Position numbers and translations under genes: made by a program. 64,000 nt of DNA. It comes from Paenibacillus contaminans (GTDB lineage: Bacteria; Bacillota; Bacilli; Paenibacillales; NBRC-103111). Below, piece after piece: positions 51,873 to 60,996 of this stretch. Below the pieces are notes generated by a model that saw nothing but the letters and a program-made list of their open reading frames with translations, made no database searches and had not been told where the DNA came from. Numbering within the stretch: the stretch's first letter is position 1; each line of letters starts with the position of its first letter. The stretch covers positions 1 through 64,000 of the forward strand of contig NZ_QMFB01000020.1 in NCBI RefSeq assembly GCF_003285015.1, given 5' to 3'.

Positions 51873-52059
51873 GGATCCTCCAGAAAATCTTTCGTCGGGT
51901 AACCTAACCCATACCCGCATGCCGAACAGCCGGGGGATAATCACGTCATGCCCGGCTATTCGTCTTTTACGCCTCGCGCAGCTCTTTAGCGCGCAGTGCG
52001 GCGATGCGTGGGGGCGGCTGGCCAACCGCCCGGTTTTGCCGCAGCGCCTGCATATAACG

Positions 52060-55000
52060 TCAGCTGTTTGTTGACATGAATACGGAGTATATGGCGCTTT
52101 GCGTTATATTCGGGTTGGAATAAAGCGATATCGCGTCATTCCGGGTGATCGGCGTTCCCGCAATGTTGCTGGTCCACGAAACAGTGGCCGGCGCGGCCGC
52201 TTTAGCCGGATTAAACACGAAAACGGCTTGCGCGCCCACGTCCGTTCGCAGACTCGAAAAGACGATCGTACCGGTAATGGCGGCGGTTGTAGTTAAGGTG
52301 ACGGTAACCAATATATTCCCTACAGCGGGGGCGGATGCGTTGTTCGCTACATTCGAGCATATTTGAAAAATATAAGCGCCTGCAGAGAGATTATTTACGT
52401 TGATCGAGCCCGAAAAAGCGACGACGCTTCCCGTTCCCGCCACGACATACGGAATGACGTTCGACAATGCTCCCGGCGACCCGGCTACCCGCTGAAAACC
52501 GGCGTTCGCCCCTTCGAAAAGCACAACCTTCGTCGAAACGGCCGGCGCCGGTCCGGTCGGGCCGATCGGACCCGTGGCGCCATTCGCCCCTTGCGGGCCT
52601 GTCGGTCCGGTAGGTCCTGTCGGGCCTGTCGGGCCGGTTGGCCCCGTCGGACCGGCAGACCCGATTGCGCCCTGCGGGCCGGTAGGGCCCGTGGGACCGA
52701 GCGCTCCGGTCGGACCGGAAGCGCCTGTTGGCCCCTGCGCCCCTGTCGGTCCGGTCGGACCCGTAGGGCCGAGCGGGCCTTGCGGGCCGGTTGGGCCGGC
52801 CGGTCCCGTTCCGCCGGTCGGACCCGTCGAGCCTATCGCTCCTTGCGGACCGGTCAAGCCTTGCGGGCCGGCGGGACCTGTCGGGCCCTGCGGGCCGGTT
52901 GCGCCTGCAGGACCGGTGACGCCTTGCGGGCCGCCGGCCCCTGTAGGTCCTGCCGGACCTGCAGCCCCTTGAGGACCTGTCGGGCCGGTCGGGCCGGTCG
53001 GGCCGTCGTCGCCTTGCGGGCCGGTCGACCCTTGAGGGCCGGTCGGGCCAAGCGGCCCGGTCGGACCGGTTGCGCCGTCCGGACCCGCCGGACCGGCGGC
53101 TCCCGTAGGGCCGAGCGGCCCCATTGGCCCCGTGGGACCAAGCGGCCCAGTCGGGCCTTGCGGACCGGCATCGCCCTGCGGACCCTGAGGGCCCGTCGGA
53201 CCGAGCGGACCTGTCGGGCCTTGCGGGCCCGTCGCGCCATCCGCCCCTACCGGTCCTGTGGCGCCTTGCGGACCGGTAGGACCGAGCGCTCCGGTCGGGC
53301 CTTGCGGGCCCGTCGCCCCTGCGTCGCCTTGCGGCCCGGCAGGTCCGGTCGGACCCGTCGCTCCCTGAGGGCCGGCGTCGCCCTGCGCACCGGTCGGACC
53401 CGTCGGACCGAGCGCCCCGGTCGGGCCTTGCGGGCCCGTCGCCCCATCCGCTCCGACCGGGCCGGTGACGCCCTGCGGTCCGGTCGGGCCGAGAGCGCCG
53501 GTTGGCCCTTGCGGACCCGTCGGACCGGTTGCACCGTCCGGCCCTGTGGCGCCCTGCGGCCCCGTACCGCCCTGCGGTCCCGCCGATCCGGTAGGACCGG
53601 CGTCACCGGTCGGGCCAAGCGGACCCGTCGGACCCGCTGGCCCCAGAGGTCCCGTCGGACCGGTAGGACCGATCTGCCCTTGCGGACCCGTCGGGCCATC
53701 TGCGCCGATCGGACCGGTCGGGCCGGTCGGGCCCGTCGGACCCGCGGGGCCGATGGCGCCTTGCGGTCCTGTCTGCCCTGCATCGCCGGTCGGTCCGGCG
53801 TCTCCCGTCGGCCCGGTTGCCCCTGCCGGACCGGTATCGCCCGTCTGCCCGGTAGCCCCCGTCGGCCCAGTCGGCCCAGTCGGTCCTCCGGCAGGCCCCG
53901 CAGGTCCAGTGGGGCCTGTTGGCCCGCCGGCGGGTCCTGCCGGTCCCGTCGCGCCGGTATCGCCTGTCGGCCCGGTCGGGCCCGTGACGCCGTCAGCCCC
54001 GTCGGCTCCGGCAGTACCGGTCGGGCCAGTCGGACCGGTCGTGCCGAGCGCCCCGGTCGCCCCGGTGGCGCCGGTGGCGCCGTCAGCCCCGATCGGCCCT
54101 TGCGGTCCCGTCGGGCCGACAGCGCCCAGCGGACCGGTCGGACCCGTCGGACCGATGAACCCTTGCGGACCGGTGGGGCCATCGGCGCCTGTAGCGCCTG
54201 TCGGACCGAGCGGTCCCGTAGCGCCTTGCGGACCCGTAGGGCCTGCCGGGCCGCTATCACCTGTCGGCCCGAGCGCTCCGGTGCCGCCCTGCGGCCCTGT
54301 TGGCCCATCCGAGCCTGTAGCGCCGGTCGGGCCTTGCGGGCCGGTCGGGCCATCGGCTCCGGTCGGACCCGCAGGGCCAAGCGGGCCGGTCGGGCCGAGC
54401 GCTCCTGTCGGCCCTTGCTGGCCTTGCGCTCCCGTCGGGCCATCGCTGCCTGTCGGCCCTGCCGCCCCCGCCGGCCCTTGCGGACCGGTCGGCCCGTCGC
54501 CGCCCGCAGGCCCTTGCGGGCCTCCGGAACCCGTAGGTCCGAGCGGACCGGTTGCGCCTTGCGGACCCGTGGGCCCGTCGCCTCCCTGAGGCCCAGTCGG
54601 GCCAAGCGGCCCGGTTGGGCCTAACGCTCCCGTCGGCCCCGCAGGTCCGCTTGGACCGGTCTCGCCTAGCGGCCCCGTTGGCCCGAGAGGGCCCGTCGTT
54701 CCCGCAGGTCCGTCCGGTCCGGTAGGCCCCGTCGGGCCTGTTGGACCGAGCGCTCCGATCGGGCCGTCGTTACCTTGCGGTCCCGTTGGCCCCAAAGGCC
54801 CTGTCGCCCCGTCGCCGCCGGCGGGCCCTTGCGGACCGAGCGGTCCGGTAGCCCCTGTCGGGCCGATCGTCCCCAGCGGTCCTGTCGGACCGAGCGATCC
54901 GTCCGGTCCCGTCGGGCCCGCCGGACCGGTTTCGCCCTGCGAACCGGTCGGACCGCCGCTGCCTGTCGGGCCGGTCGGGCCGGTCGGTCCAGCCGCTCCC

Positions 55001-55632
55001 TGCGGGCCGTTTTCCCCTTGGGGACCTAACGGGCCGGTCGGGCCGCCGAATCCCGCAGGCCCTTGCGGGCCGGTCGGGCCTTGGGGGCCAAGCGGGCCTT
55101 GCAGCCCTAAGGCTCCGGTGGGCCCAAGCGGTCCCGTCGGACCGGAAACGCCCTGCGGTCCTGTCGGGCCCAGCGCGCCGGCAATGCCCTGAGGACCAAT
55201 CGGTCCTTGCGGTCCAAGCGGCCCCGTCGGGCCGGTGACGCCTTGCGGGCCGGTCGGTCCCCCTGCCGGTCCCGCAGGTCCGGTTTCGCCTGTCGCTCCC
55301 GCGATCCCTTGCTGGCCTTGAGGACCCTGCTGTCCTTGCGCGCCTGGAGCGCCTGACGCTCCCGAAGCTCCTTGCGTTCCCGGCACGCCTTGCTTGCCCT
55401 TCCGCCCGCGCAGTCTGCGGTATCTCGCCCGTCTCCACCTGCGGAGAAACCGGAACCGCCGTTTATGCTTGTGCCTTTTGTGCCAATGCCTGAACAGAGC
55501 GAGACGCCGCTTCCACTTGAGCTTACGGAAGCGGCCGGCGCGTTTTTTTCGTCTGGCGCGTATCGAGCGGGCCGGAAATGAACCTTTTCTTAAAGCTTTT
55601 TTTCGAATAGGAGGAATGATCGCCACCTCCAA
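52060..55632 (-). CDS. Collagen-like repeat protein, probable spore surface glycoprotein
   Basis: About 1190 residues. Residues 1-74 are extremely basic, roughly half Arg and Lys. About 318 Gly-X-Y triplets (75-1028) follow, dominated by GPTGP, GPQGA and GATGP, so rich in Thr that could carry O-glycans as in BclA. The C-terminal 162 residues are a beta-rich domain ('GSVVAFSGSINVNNLSAGAY') like the trimerising heads of exosporium collagens. No signal peptide, as expected for a mother-cell spore-coat product. GGAGGTGG is followed by ATC and ATT but no ATG; initiation may be at the GTG, ATC or ATT codons near 55617-55626. Two glycosyltransferase genes follow on the same strand. A GC-rich hairpin without T-tract lies at about 52013-52033. 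Confidence 0.85.
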   Translation of the reverse strand: MEVAIIPPIRKKALRKGSFPARSIRARRKKRAGRFRKLKWKRRLALFRHWHKRHKHKRRFRFLRRWRRARYRRLRGRKGKQGVPGTQGASGASGAPGAQGQQGPQGQQGIAGATGETGPAGPAGGPTGPQGVTGPTGPLGPQGPIGPQGIAGALGPTGPQGVSGPTGPLGPTGALGLQGPLGPQGPTGPQGPAGFGGPTGPLGPQGENGPQGAAGPTGPTGPTGSGGPTGSQGETGPAGPTGPDGSLGPTGPLGTIGPTGATGPLGPQGPAGGDGATGPLGPTGPQGNDGPIGALGPTGPTGPTGPDGPAGTTGPLGPTGPLGETGPSGPAGPTGALGPTGPLGPTGPQGGDGPTGPQGATGPLGPTGSGGPQGPAGGDGPTGPQGPAGAAGPTGSDGPTGAQGQQGPTGALGPTGPLGPAGPTGADGPTGPQGPTGATGSDGPTGPQGGTGALGPTGDSGPAGPTGPQGATGPLGPTGATGADGPTGPQGFIGPTGPTGPLGAVGPTGPQGPIGADGATGATGATGALGTTGPTGPTGTAGADGADGVTGPTGPTGDTGATGPAGPAGGPTGPTGPAGPAGGPTGPTGPTGATGQTGDTGPAGATGPTGDAGPTGDAGQTGPQGAIGPAGPTGPTGPTGPIGADGPTGPQGQIGPTGPTGPLGPAGPTGPLGPTGDAGPTGSAGPQGGTGPQGATGPDGATGPTGPQGPTGALGPTGPQGVTGPVGADGATGPQGPTGALGPTGPTGAQGDAGPQGATGPTGPAGPQGDAGATGPQGPTGALGPTGPQGATGPVGADGATGPQGPTGPLGPTGPQGPQGDAGPQGPTGPLGPTGPMGPLGPTGAAGPAGPDGATGPTGPLGPTGPQGSTGPQGDDGPTGPTGPTGPQGAAGPAGPTGAGGPQGVTGPAGATGPQGPTGPAGPQGLTGPQGAIGSTGPTGGTGPAGPTGPQGPLGPTGPTGPTGAQGPTGASGPTGALGPTGPTGPQGAIGSAGPTGPTGPTGPTGPTGPTGPQGANGATGPIGPTGPAPAVSTKVVLFEGANAGFQRVAGSPGALSNVIPYVVAGTGSVVAFSGSINVNNLSAGAYIFQICSNVANNASAPAVGNILVTVTLTTTAAITGTIVFSSLRTDVGAQAVFVFNPAKAAAPATVSWTSNIAGTPITRNDAISLYSNPNITQSAIYSVFMSTNS

Positions 55633-55654
55633 ATTTTGTTACTAACATCATGGA

Positions 55655-55682
55655 TAGCATATGTCCGCAGGGCGGAGCATGT
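55655..55682 (-). promoter_or_regulatory. SigmaK-like promoter of the collagen-like gene
   Basis: On the minus strand ACA (55682-55680), exactly 16 bases, then CATATGCTA (55663-55655) match the sigmaK consensus (AC, N16, CATAnnnTA). It gives a leader of about 20 bases before GGAGGTGG. This predicts expression in the mother cell late in sporulation. The remaining gap to 55866 holds only the terminator of the gene at 55867. Confidence 0.6.
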
Positions 55683-55821
55683 ATGGGCGCATAGGTAGTA
55701 AGGACGATTTTAGTCGCCCTGGAATATGCCGTAGCAGCTTTGCCGGCATCGCAACGAGTTCTGAGGGCGCGTTTACCGGGCACTGGAATAGTCAGCGAAG
55801 GATATACTTTCTGACAATTTC

Positions 55822-55861
55822 AAAAAAAAACGCCTGCCCCCGCCAAGGAGAGCAAGCGTTT
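55822..55861 (-). terminator. Terminator of the large glycosidase gene
   Basis: On the minus strand an imperfect stem AACGCTTGC...GCAGGCGTT is followed by eight or more T residues, six bases past the stop of the 1643-residue protein gene. Confidence 0.8.
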
Positions 55862-55866
55862 CGATA

Positions 55867-58800
55867 TTATGGCTTGGTTACTTTCACAATGATCTTTCCG
55901 CTGACCGTTTCTCCTGCGTCATTGATGAGCTCGCATTGATATTCATACGTGCCGGCCGGCTTGTTGCCGATAACCGTTACAGCCGACTGCGAGCCCGGCG
56001 TTTGATCGGCAAGCGTTCGCGTATCGATGAGCGTACCGTTCTCGTACAATCGGTAGGTCGTACCGTTCGTGCCCCACCACATGTTCATAGAGACTTTGTA
56101 GCTTCCGTCGCCGTCCCAGTTGTCATGGGAGAGAACGGGAGTACCCGGTGCCGCTTGCGCAACGTTTACCGTGTGGATATCACTTCTCGTCGTGCCCGAC
56201 GCGTTGATGAGCTCCGCATAGTAGCGGTACGTGCCGTTCTTCCGATAAGTAACGGACGTGACGGTCGATTGGGCATTCGGCGAATGAGCGATAAGCGTTT
56301 GGGTATCGATCAGGACGTCATTTTCGTACAGCTTATACGTGCTGCCGTTATTCCCCCACCACATATTCATCTTCACCGAATAGTTCCCGTCCATAATCCC
56401 CGTATCATACCCGTTGTCATCCGACAAATAGGGCTTCCCCGGCGCTTCCGCCGGATTCGGCGGAGACGTACGCTTAACCGTCAATTCCCCGCTTCCCTCG
56501 CTGCCGAGGAAATACGCCGCATCGTTCCGGCCGAACGAAGCCTGCACCGGGTAAACCGTATCCTGCTCGGCGCTTGCCGCCAGCTGGATGTTATAATTCA
56601 GCGCCGCTTCCCCGTTTGCGCCGGTTACCGCGGTTCCGAGCGAATTCCCGTTCACGGAGAAGGACACGTTTTCCCCGGGAATCGCTTGACCGTTCTTATC
56701 CCGGAGCATCGCACGGAGCGTTACCGTGTCGTTAACTTGCCCTGCTGCGTTCGACGCCTCAAGCGTCGTGCTGTGAACCAGCTTGAACGCAACCGTCTGC
56801 TCGGTCATATGCCCCGTCTGATCCGAAGCTTGCACGGACAAAATATGACTTCCTTTGCCGGTTACAGGCGTACCGGACGTCCAGCTCTCGCCGTCCAGCA
56901 GGATCCGGACGTTTTGCAGATCGCCGTCCTCGTCTTCAACGTTTACGACTGGAACAGCTTGATCCGCGTAGGTTTCCCCGTCTGCGATCCCTTCGACAGC
57001 GATGACCGGTGCGGACGGATTTTTGGTCAGCTGTACGGTTCTGAATTTTTTGGAATCCTTCCCGTCGCCTATCCCCGAGCCCCACTCGATATACCCTTTG
57101 CGACCGGCTCCGTCATTGTCGTTAACCAGCAGCGAAAAGCTGAAAACTTCGTTCAAAACCGGCTTGGTCGGCGTCAGCTCGGACCATGGAAGCGCAAGCT
57201 CATAGGTCGTAACCTTCCGCTCTTCGTCGCGTGTTATCTGCAAGGAACCGTTCGCAACCAGCTTCTTGTCTCCATAATCGGCAGCCTGCCATCGGTAGAT
57301 TTGCGGCCCCTGCGGCGTTTGGGAAACCCCAAGCTCATACCATCCCATCGGCTCTCCGGGCATGCCTGCCATCACGGCAAATTGTACGCTGTCGTTCTTC
57401 CAGATGTCTCCTTCGCTTGCGGAAGCAAAATGAATATCGTCCGTGATTTCCGCCGTCAGATAAAAAGTATCCCGGTCCCAATTCAACCACACGCTGCCAT
57501 CCAGGTCCGCCGGTCCTGAATAATTTTTGAGCTTGTTCGTTCCCTTGGACAGCTCGATTTGCGGAGGTGCGGCCTCAACCGCAGGATCGATAGCACCGTC
57601 AACCAGCACGCTGCCGAAAGCGATCGGATTGAAATCGAGCTTCCCTGCATAAACAAACGGCGCTTTCCCGTCAAATTGAACGGTCACATTGGCCGGGTAG
57701 CTGATGCCGTAATCAAAACCGCTCAGCGGAATCTCAAACACCCTCTCGGCTCCGGGCGGAATCATCGCGTTCAGCCCCTGACTGCCGGCCCCCGGCCCGA
57801 ACTGCCAATCGGCTTTCAGGGCGGTAAGCTCCTGCGTACTCGAATGGTTTTGGATCTGCAACTTCAGCGCTTCGCTCTTCGTACCGGCATCGGTGATAAC
57901 AGGGATGATCCGAACGCCGTAAGCGGTGCCGAATGTTTTGACGGCCGTTCTTAATTTTCCGACGACATTTCCATTCACGATCAAATTTCCCGCTACGTAG
58001 CGGACCCCTTCCCGGTTCAAGCCGGGCAAAGAAAGCGGAACGGCAATGCTCTGACCGGCTTCCGCGTGCAAAGGATAAGACGTGCCTTCCACGTTGAGTG
58101 CAGCGGCCAAAGGCCCTGCTCCCGCGCGATTGACGGCCGCTGTCACCGTCACAAGCTCCCCGGCCACCGTTTCCCCGCCTGTCAAGGCAAACGTCGAATC
58201 GGCAGCGATTCCGTCAATGTCGCTTTTGACGTAGATCGGCTCCCCGGTTAGCGTCACGTAAACGTTGCCGTCAAGCGGCGTGAAGGTTTCGATATTTCCC
58301 ATCATATCGGCGATCTGAATCGGCACATCGGTCCGGATTGCGGCCTGCATAGGGGTATTGGCCCAAACGATCCTTACGTTCCTGCCGTCCTTATTGAACT
58401 TGTAGCTCGCAATGCCCGTGTCGAGCGTTTCCTGTTCAACGAATTGCGCGCCGATAAGCTCTCTGGTCATCGCAGCATAAGCCGCATAGGCGGGTTTCGG
58501 CGTATACTGGCCCAGAGCGTCGTTCTGATGCCGAATGAGACCGAAATGATGCTCGCCATAGTCTGGTTGCAAGCCATCGTCCATCAAATCGTACCAAAAT
58601 ATTTTTTCGACGCCTGCCCCGAGAGCTTGCACATGAGCGCGCACCAGATTATTCGCTTGCGTGTTTTCGTCCAATCCCGTAATTGTCGGCCAGCCGACCT
58701 CCGTAATCCAAACCGGTTTGTCTTGGCCCTGATTATATTGCCGGATCAGGTCCTTGGCATCGAGCACGGCTTGAAGCATGCCGTCCGACGTTCGATTATA

Positions 58801-60798
58801 CGGGTGGATGGAGACAACATCCATATACTCGAGCCCGCCAAGCCTGAATACCTCTTCCATCCAGGGGATGTCTACGTTCGAGGCCATGCCGACAACCGTG
58901 ACGTCCGGTCTGGCGGCTTTTATCGTCTCATAGGTCTTTTTTAGCAGCTTGAAATAATAGTCCGGACGGGAGTCGGCGGGACCGTTCCCTCTGTCTCCGA
59001 AGCCGCCGTTAAACTCATTGTATACTTCCACCCATTCCATCCGATTGCCGTACAAATTCAGCAGAGCCTTTCCGTAGTTGGCAAAGCCTTCGCGCCCCTC
59101 GTCCGTATAGGGAGTACTGTCCTGATCGTAGAACGGATTGGTAAAGTCGAGCGTGATGAACGGCTTCAGGCCTTCTTGCTGCGTGCTCCGCATAAAGGCG
59201 TCGCGGTTCGCGGGCTTTCGATATTTCCCTTTTTCATATTCGACGTCCACCCAAGTGATTTCGTCACGAAAATTTTTGGCACCGCCGCGCCGAAGCAGCG
59301 TACTCAACTCGGGGGACCACCCCGTGTCCGTTTTTGCAAGGTGGGTCGAGACCCCGAAAGGAGAGTTATCCGTCATGGTCGGGTCATCCGCGGACAGCCG
59401 GGCAAAAGTAAGGTCCGCGCTTCGGATCGTCTGACCGTCTTTCTCTGCGGCGAGCGACAGTTTGTAATAGCCCAGCTGTTGAAGCGGGATCGTCAAATTC
59501 AATTGCCCGCCCTGCACGGCATCCCTTCCTGCCAATACTTGACGATCCAGATAATCATATACGCTCCAGCTGACCGTATCTCCTCTTGTCGCAAGAGGGA
59601 AAGCTGCGGCCTCGTTTGCCAGAAATACATTACCCATCCGGGACTGCTGGACGTCCAAATCCGGCAGGGCACCCGTCGCAACGACATTGTCGAAGCGGAT
59701 ATCCCCGCTTGTTTTGCCGCCGACCAGACCGTGCTTCTCCACCAAGAGCCCGATTGCCTGAGCCGGGCCATGCCATACCCCGTCGTTTGCCCCGTTGTAA
59801 TGCAGATAGCTTGTGCCGGCGTTAAAGGTCCATACTTCGATTTTTTGCCAATCCCCGGTAGGCGCCAAGGCGATTTTCTGCTGATGCACCTGCCCGGTCG
59901 AGTCCTTCAACAGCACGAGAACCGTAGAAAAGTCAGTCGTTTTGACCCAAAACGCCAGCGTCTTCAAATCTATAGGCGTAGAAAAGCTTCTCCCGAGCGA
60001 AAGATTCAGCCCGCCTGTGCTGAAATCCCCGCTCACTTTGCCTGAGTACGCCCCCGATTTGGCCTCGGCCGTATCCCGTATATAGTCGCCCTTGGTCCCG
60101 CCTCCCGAGGCCAACGTCCATATGTCGAAGCCGTTCTCGAAGCTGCCGATTGCGTTCTCCCATACGCTTTCCTGCGGCGGCGCCGTTACCGACACGTCGT
60201 CGATCCACGCGTCTCCGCTCGTTTTGCCTCCGAGCAAGTTGGACTTTTCCAGCAAAAAGGAGATTCCGATAGCGGGACCATGCCATTTGCCGTCATTGGC
60301 GCCGCCGAAATGAAGATAGCTCGTGCCGATGTTAAAGGTGCTGATCTCGATCTTCTGCCAATTGGCGTTCGCCAGCGCGATTTTCCGCTGATGCACCTGT
60401 CCGGTCGAATCCACCACCCGAAGCGTGACCGCTGAAGCGTCTGACGATTTGAGCCAAAACTCCAGCTTGCTCATATCCAAGGGCAGAAAATTTTTACCGA
60501 CGGACACATATTTGCCGCCCGCACTGAAATCGCCGTGCAGCTTCCCGGAGAAGGTCCCGGATCGCGGAGCCGACGCATCACGTTCATACGCGCCTTGAGC
60601 GCCGGGAAACTCGGTTCCCAAGCCGAATTTCCAAACCTCTTCCTCGCTTTCGAAATTACCGATCGTTACGTTTTGCAGCGTTTCCGCCGCTAGAGCCTTT
60701 GTCGTGTTTCCTCCCGGTAGAAGTCCGTTCGCAGGCCAGGCGGCCAAAAGCAGGACCAGCATCAAGCTTACCATCCACTTTTTCATTACCAACTTCAT
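55867..60798 (-). CDS. Secreted multidomain clan-A glycoside hydrolase
   Basis: 1643 residues. Signal peptide (1-38); two homologous carbohydrate-binding-like modules (45-205 and 212-375; both contain 'DSTGQVHQ-KIAL' and 'WQKIE--TFN-GTSYLH'); a linker beta domain (385-470); then a TIM barrel (480-785) with acid/base Glu595 in 'WVEVYNEFNG' and nucleophile Glu700 in 'PVWITEVGWPT', a GH39/GH5-like pattern. A CBM9-like domain follows ('DRDTFYLTAEITDDIHF', 'NDSVQFAVMAG'), then an Ig-like domain and two chitinase-type beta repeats ('MNMWWG-NGTTYRLYENGTLI'). No SLH or sortase signal, so it is released or held by binding modules. A cre box lies upstream. Substrate unproven; pectic or hemicellulosic side chains are suggested by neighbours. 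Confidence 0.85.
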   Translation of the reverse strand: MKLVMKKWMVSLMLVLLLAAWPANGLLPGGNTTKALAAETLQNVTIGNFESEEEVWKFGLGTEFPGAQGAYERDASAPRSGTFSGKLHGDFSAGGKYVSVGKNFLPLDMSKLEFWLKSSDASAVTLRVVDSTGQVHQRKIALANANWQKIEISTFNIGTSYLHFGGANDGKWHGPAIGISFLLEKSNLLGGKTSGDAWIDDVSVTAPPQESVWENAIGSFENGFDIWTLASGGGTKGDYIRDTAEAKSGAYSGKVSGDFSTGGLNLSLGRSFSTPIDLKTLAFWVKTTDFSTVLVLLKDSTGQVHQQKIALAPTGDWQKIEVWTFNAGTSYLHYNGANDGVWHGPAQAIGLLVEKHGLVGGKTSGDIRFDNVVATGALPDLDVQQSRMGNVFLANEAAAFPLATRGDTVSWSVYDYLDRQVLAGRDAVQGGQLNLTIPLQQLGYYKLSLAAEKDGQTIRSADLTFARLSADDPTMTDNSPFGVSTHLAKTDTGWSPELSTLLRRGGAKNFRDEITWVDVEYEKGKYRKPANRDAFMRSTQQEGLKPFITLDFTNPFYDQDSTPYTDEGREGFANYGKALLNLYGNRMEWVEVYNEFNGGFGDRGNGPADSRPDYYFKLLKKTYETIKAARPDVTVVGMASNVDIPWMEEVFRLGGLEYMDVVSIHPYNRTSDGMLQAVLDAKDLIRQYNQGQDKPVWITEVGWPTITGLDENTQANNLVRAHVQALGAGVEKIFWYDLMDDGLQPDYGEHHFGLIRHQNDALGQYTPKPAYAAYAAMTRELIGAQFVEQETLDTGIASYKFNKDGRNVRIVWANTPMQAAIRTDVPIQIADMMGNIETFTPLDGNVYVTLTGEPIYVKSDIDGIAADSTFALTGGETVAGELVTVTAAVNRAGAGPLAAALNVEGTSYPLHAEAGQSIAVPLSLPGLNREGVRYVAGNLIVNGNVVGKLRTAVKTFGTAYGVRIIPVITDAGTKSEALKLQIQNHSSTQELTALKADWQFGPGAGSQGLNAMIPPGAERVFEIPLSGFDYGISYPANVTVQFDGKAPFVYAGKLDFNPIAFGSVLVDGAIDPAVEAAPPQIELSKGTNKLKNYSGPADLDGSVWLNWDRDTFYLTAEITDDIHFASASEGDIWKNDSVQFAVMAGMPGEPMGWYELGVSQTPQGPQIYRWQAADYGDKKLVANGSLQITRDEERKVTTYELALPWSELTPTKPVLNEVFSFSLLVNDNDGAGRKGYIEWGSGIGDGKDSKKFRTVQLTKNPSAPVIAVEGIADGETYADQAVPVVNVEDEDGDLQNVRILLDGESWTSGTPVTGKGSHILSVQASDQTGHMTEQTVAFKLVHSTTLEASNAAGQVNDTVTLRAMLRDKNGQAIPGENVSFSVNGNSLGTAVTGANGEAALNYNIQLAASAEQDTVYPVQASFGRNDAAYFLGSEGSGELTVKRTSPPNPAEAPGKPYLSDDNGYDTGIMDGNYSVKMNMWWGNNGSTYKLYENDVLIDTQTLIAHSPNAQSTVTSVTYRKNGTYRYYAELINASGTTRSDIHTVNVAQAAPGTPVLSHDNWDGDGSYKVSMNMWWGTNGTTYRLYENGTLIDTRTLADQTPGSQSAVTVIGNKPAGTYEYQCELINDAGETVSGKIIVKVTKP

Positions 60799-60889
60799 AC
60801 ACTCCCTTATTTGTCATCTTTCATCCACTCGATATTCATATCGCCGGGCTTTCCCGGGGCTCGACTATCACATGATGAATCAAAACAAA

Positions 60890-60904
60890 AGAAAGCGTTT
60901 TCAT
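60890..60904. promoter_or_regulatory. cre box (CcpA site)
   Basis: ATGAAAACGCTTTCT on the minus strand fits WTGNAANCGNWNNCW at all fixed positions. It lies 92-106 bases upstream of the large glycosidase start and 93 bases past the end of the lyase-like gene. It predicts glucose repression of the glycosidase. Confidence 0.75.
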
Positions 60905-60996
60905 TAAATCCCTTTAGCACTCACGGGTGCACGTCGCCTGGCCGGTCTTCCGGTTCATTCTTTCGTACTTGCTATAATGATGCGGTGCAAGTCGTG

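Noticed and set aside
52013..52033. Terminator after the collagen-like gene
   Set aside because: A GC-rich hairpin exists but no T-tract follows on the minus strand; read-through into the glycosyltransferase genes is more likely.
53247..54605. Second minus-strand frame inside the collagen gene (Arg/Pro-rich)
   Set aside because: An out-of-phase reading of the same repeats with no ribosome site of its own.
52363..54624. Very long plus-strand open frames (up to about 750 codons) opposite the collagen-like gene
   Set aside because: They are a by-product of the GC-rich Gly-X-Y repeats: low-complexity Arg/Pro/Gly translations without start signals, opposite a clearly real protein.
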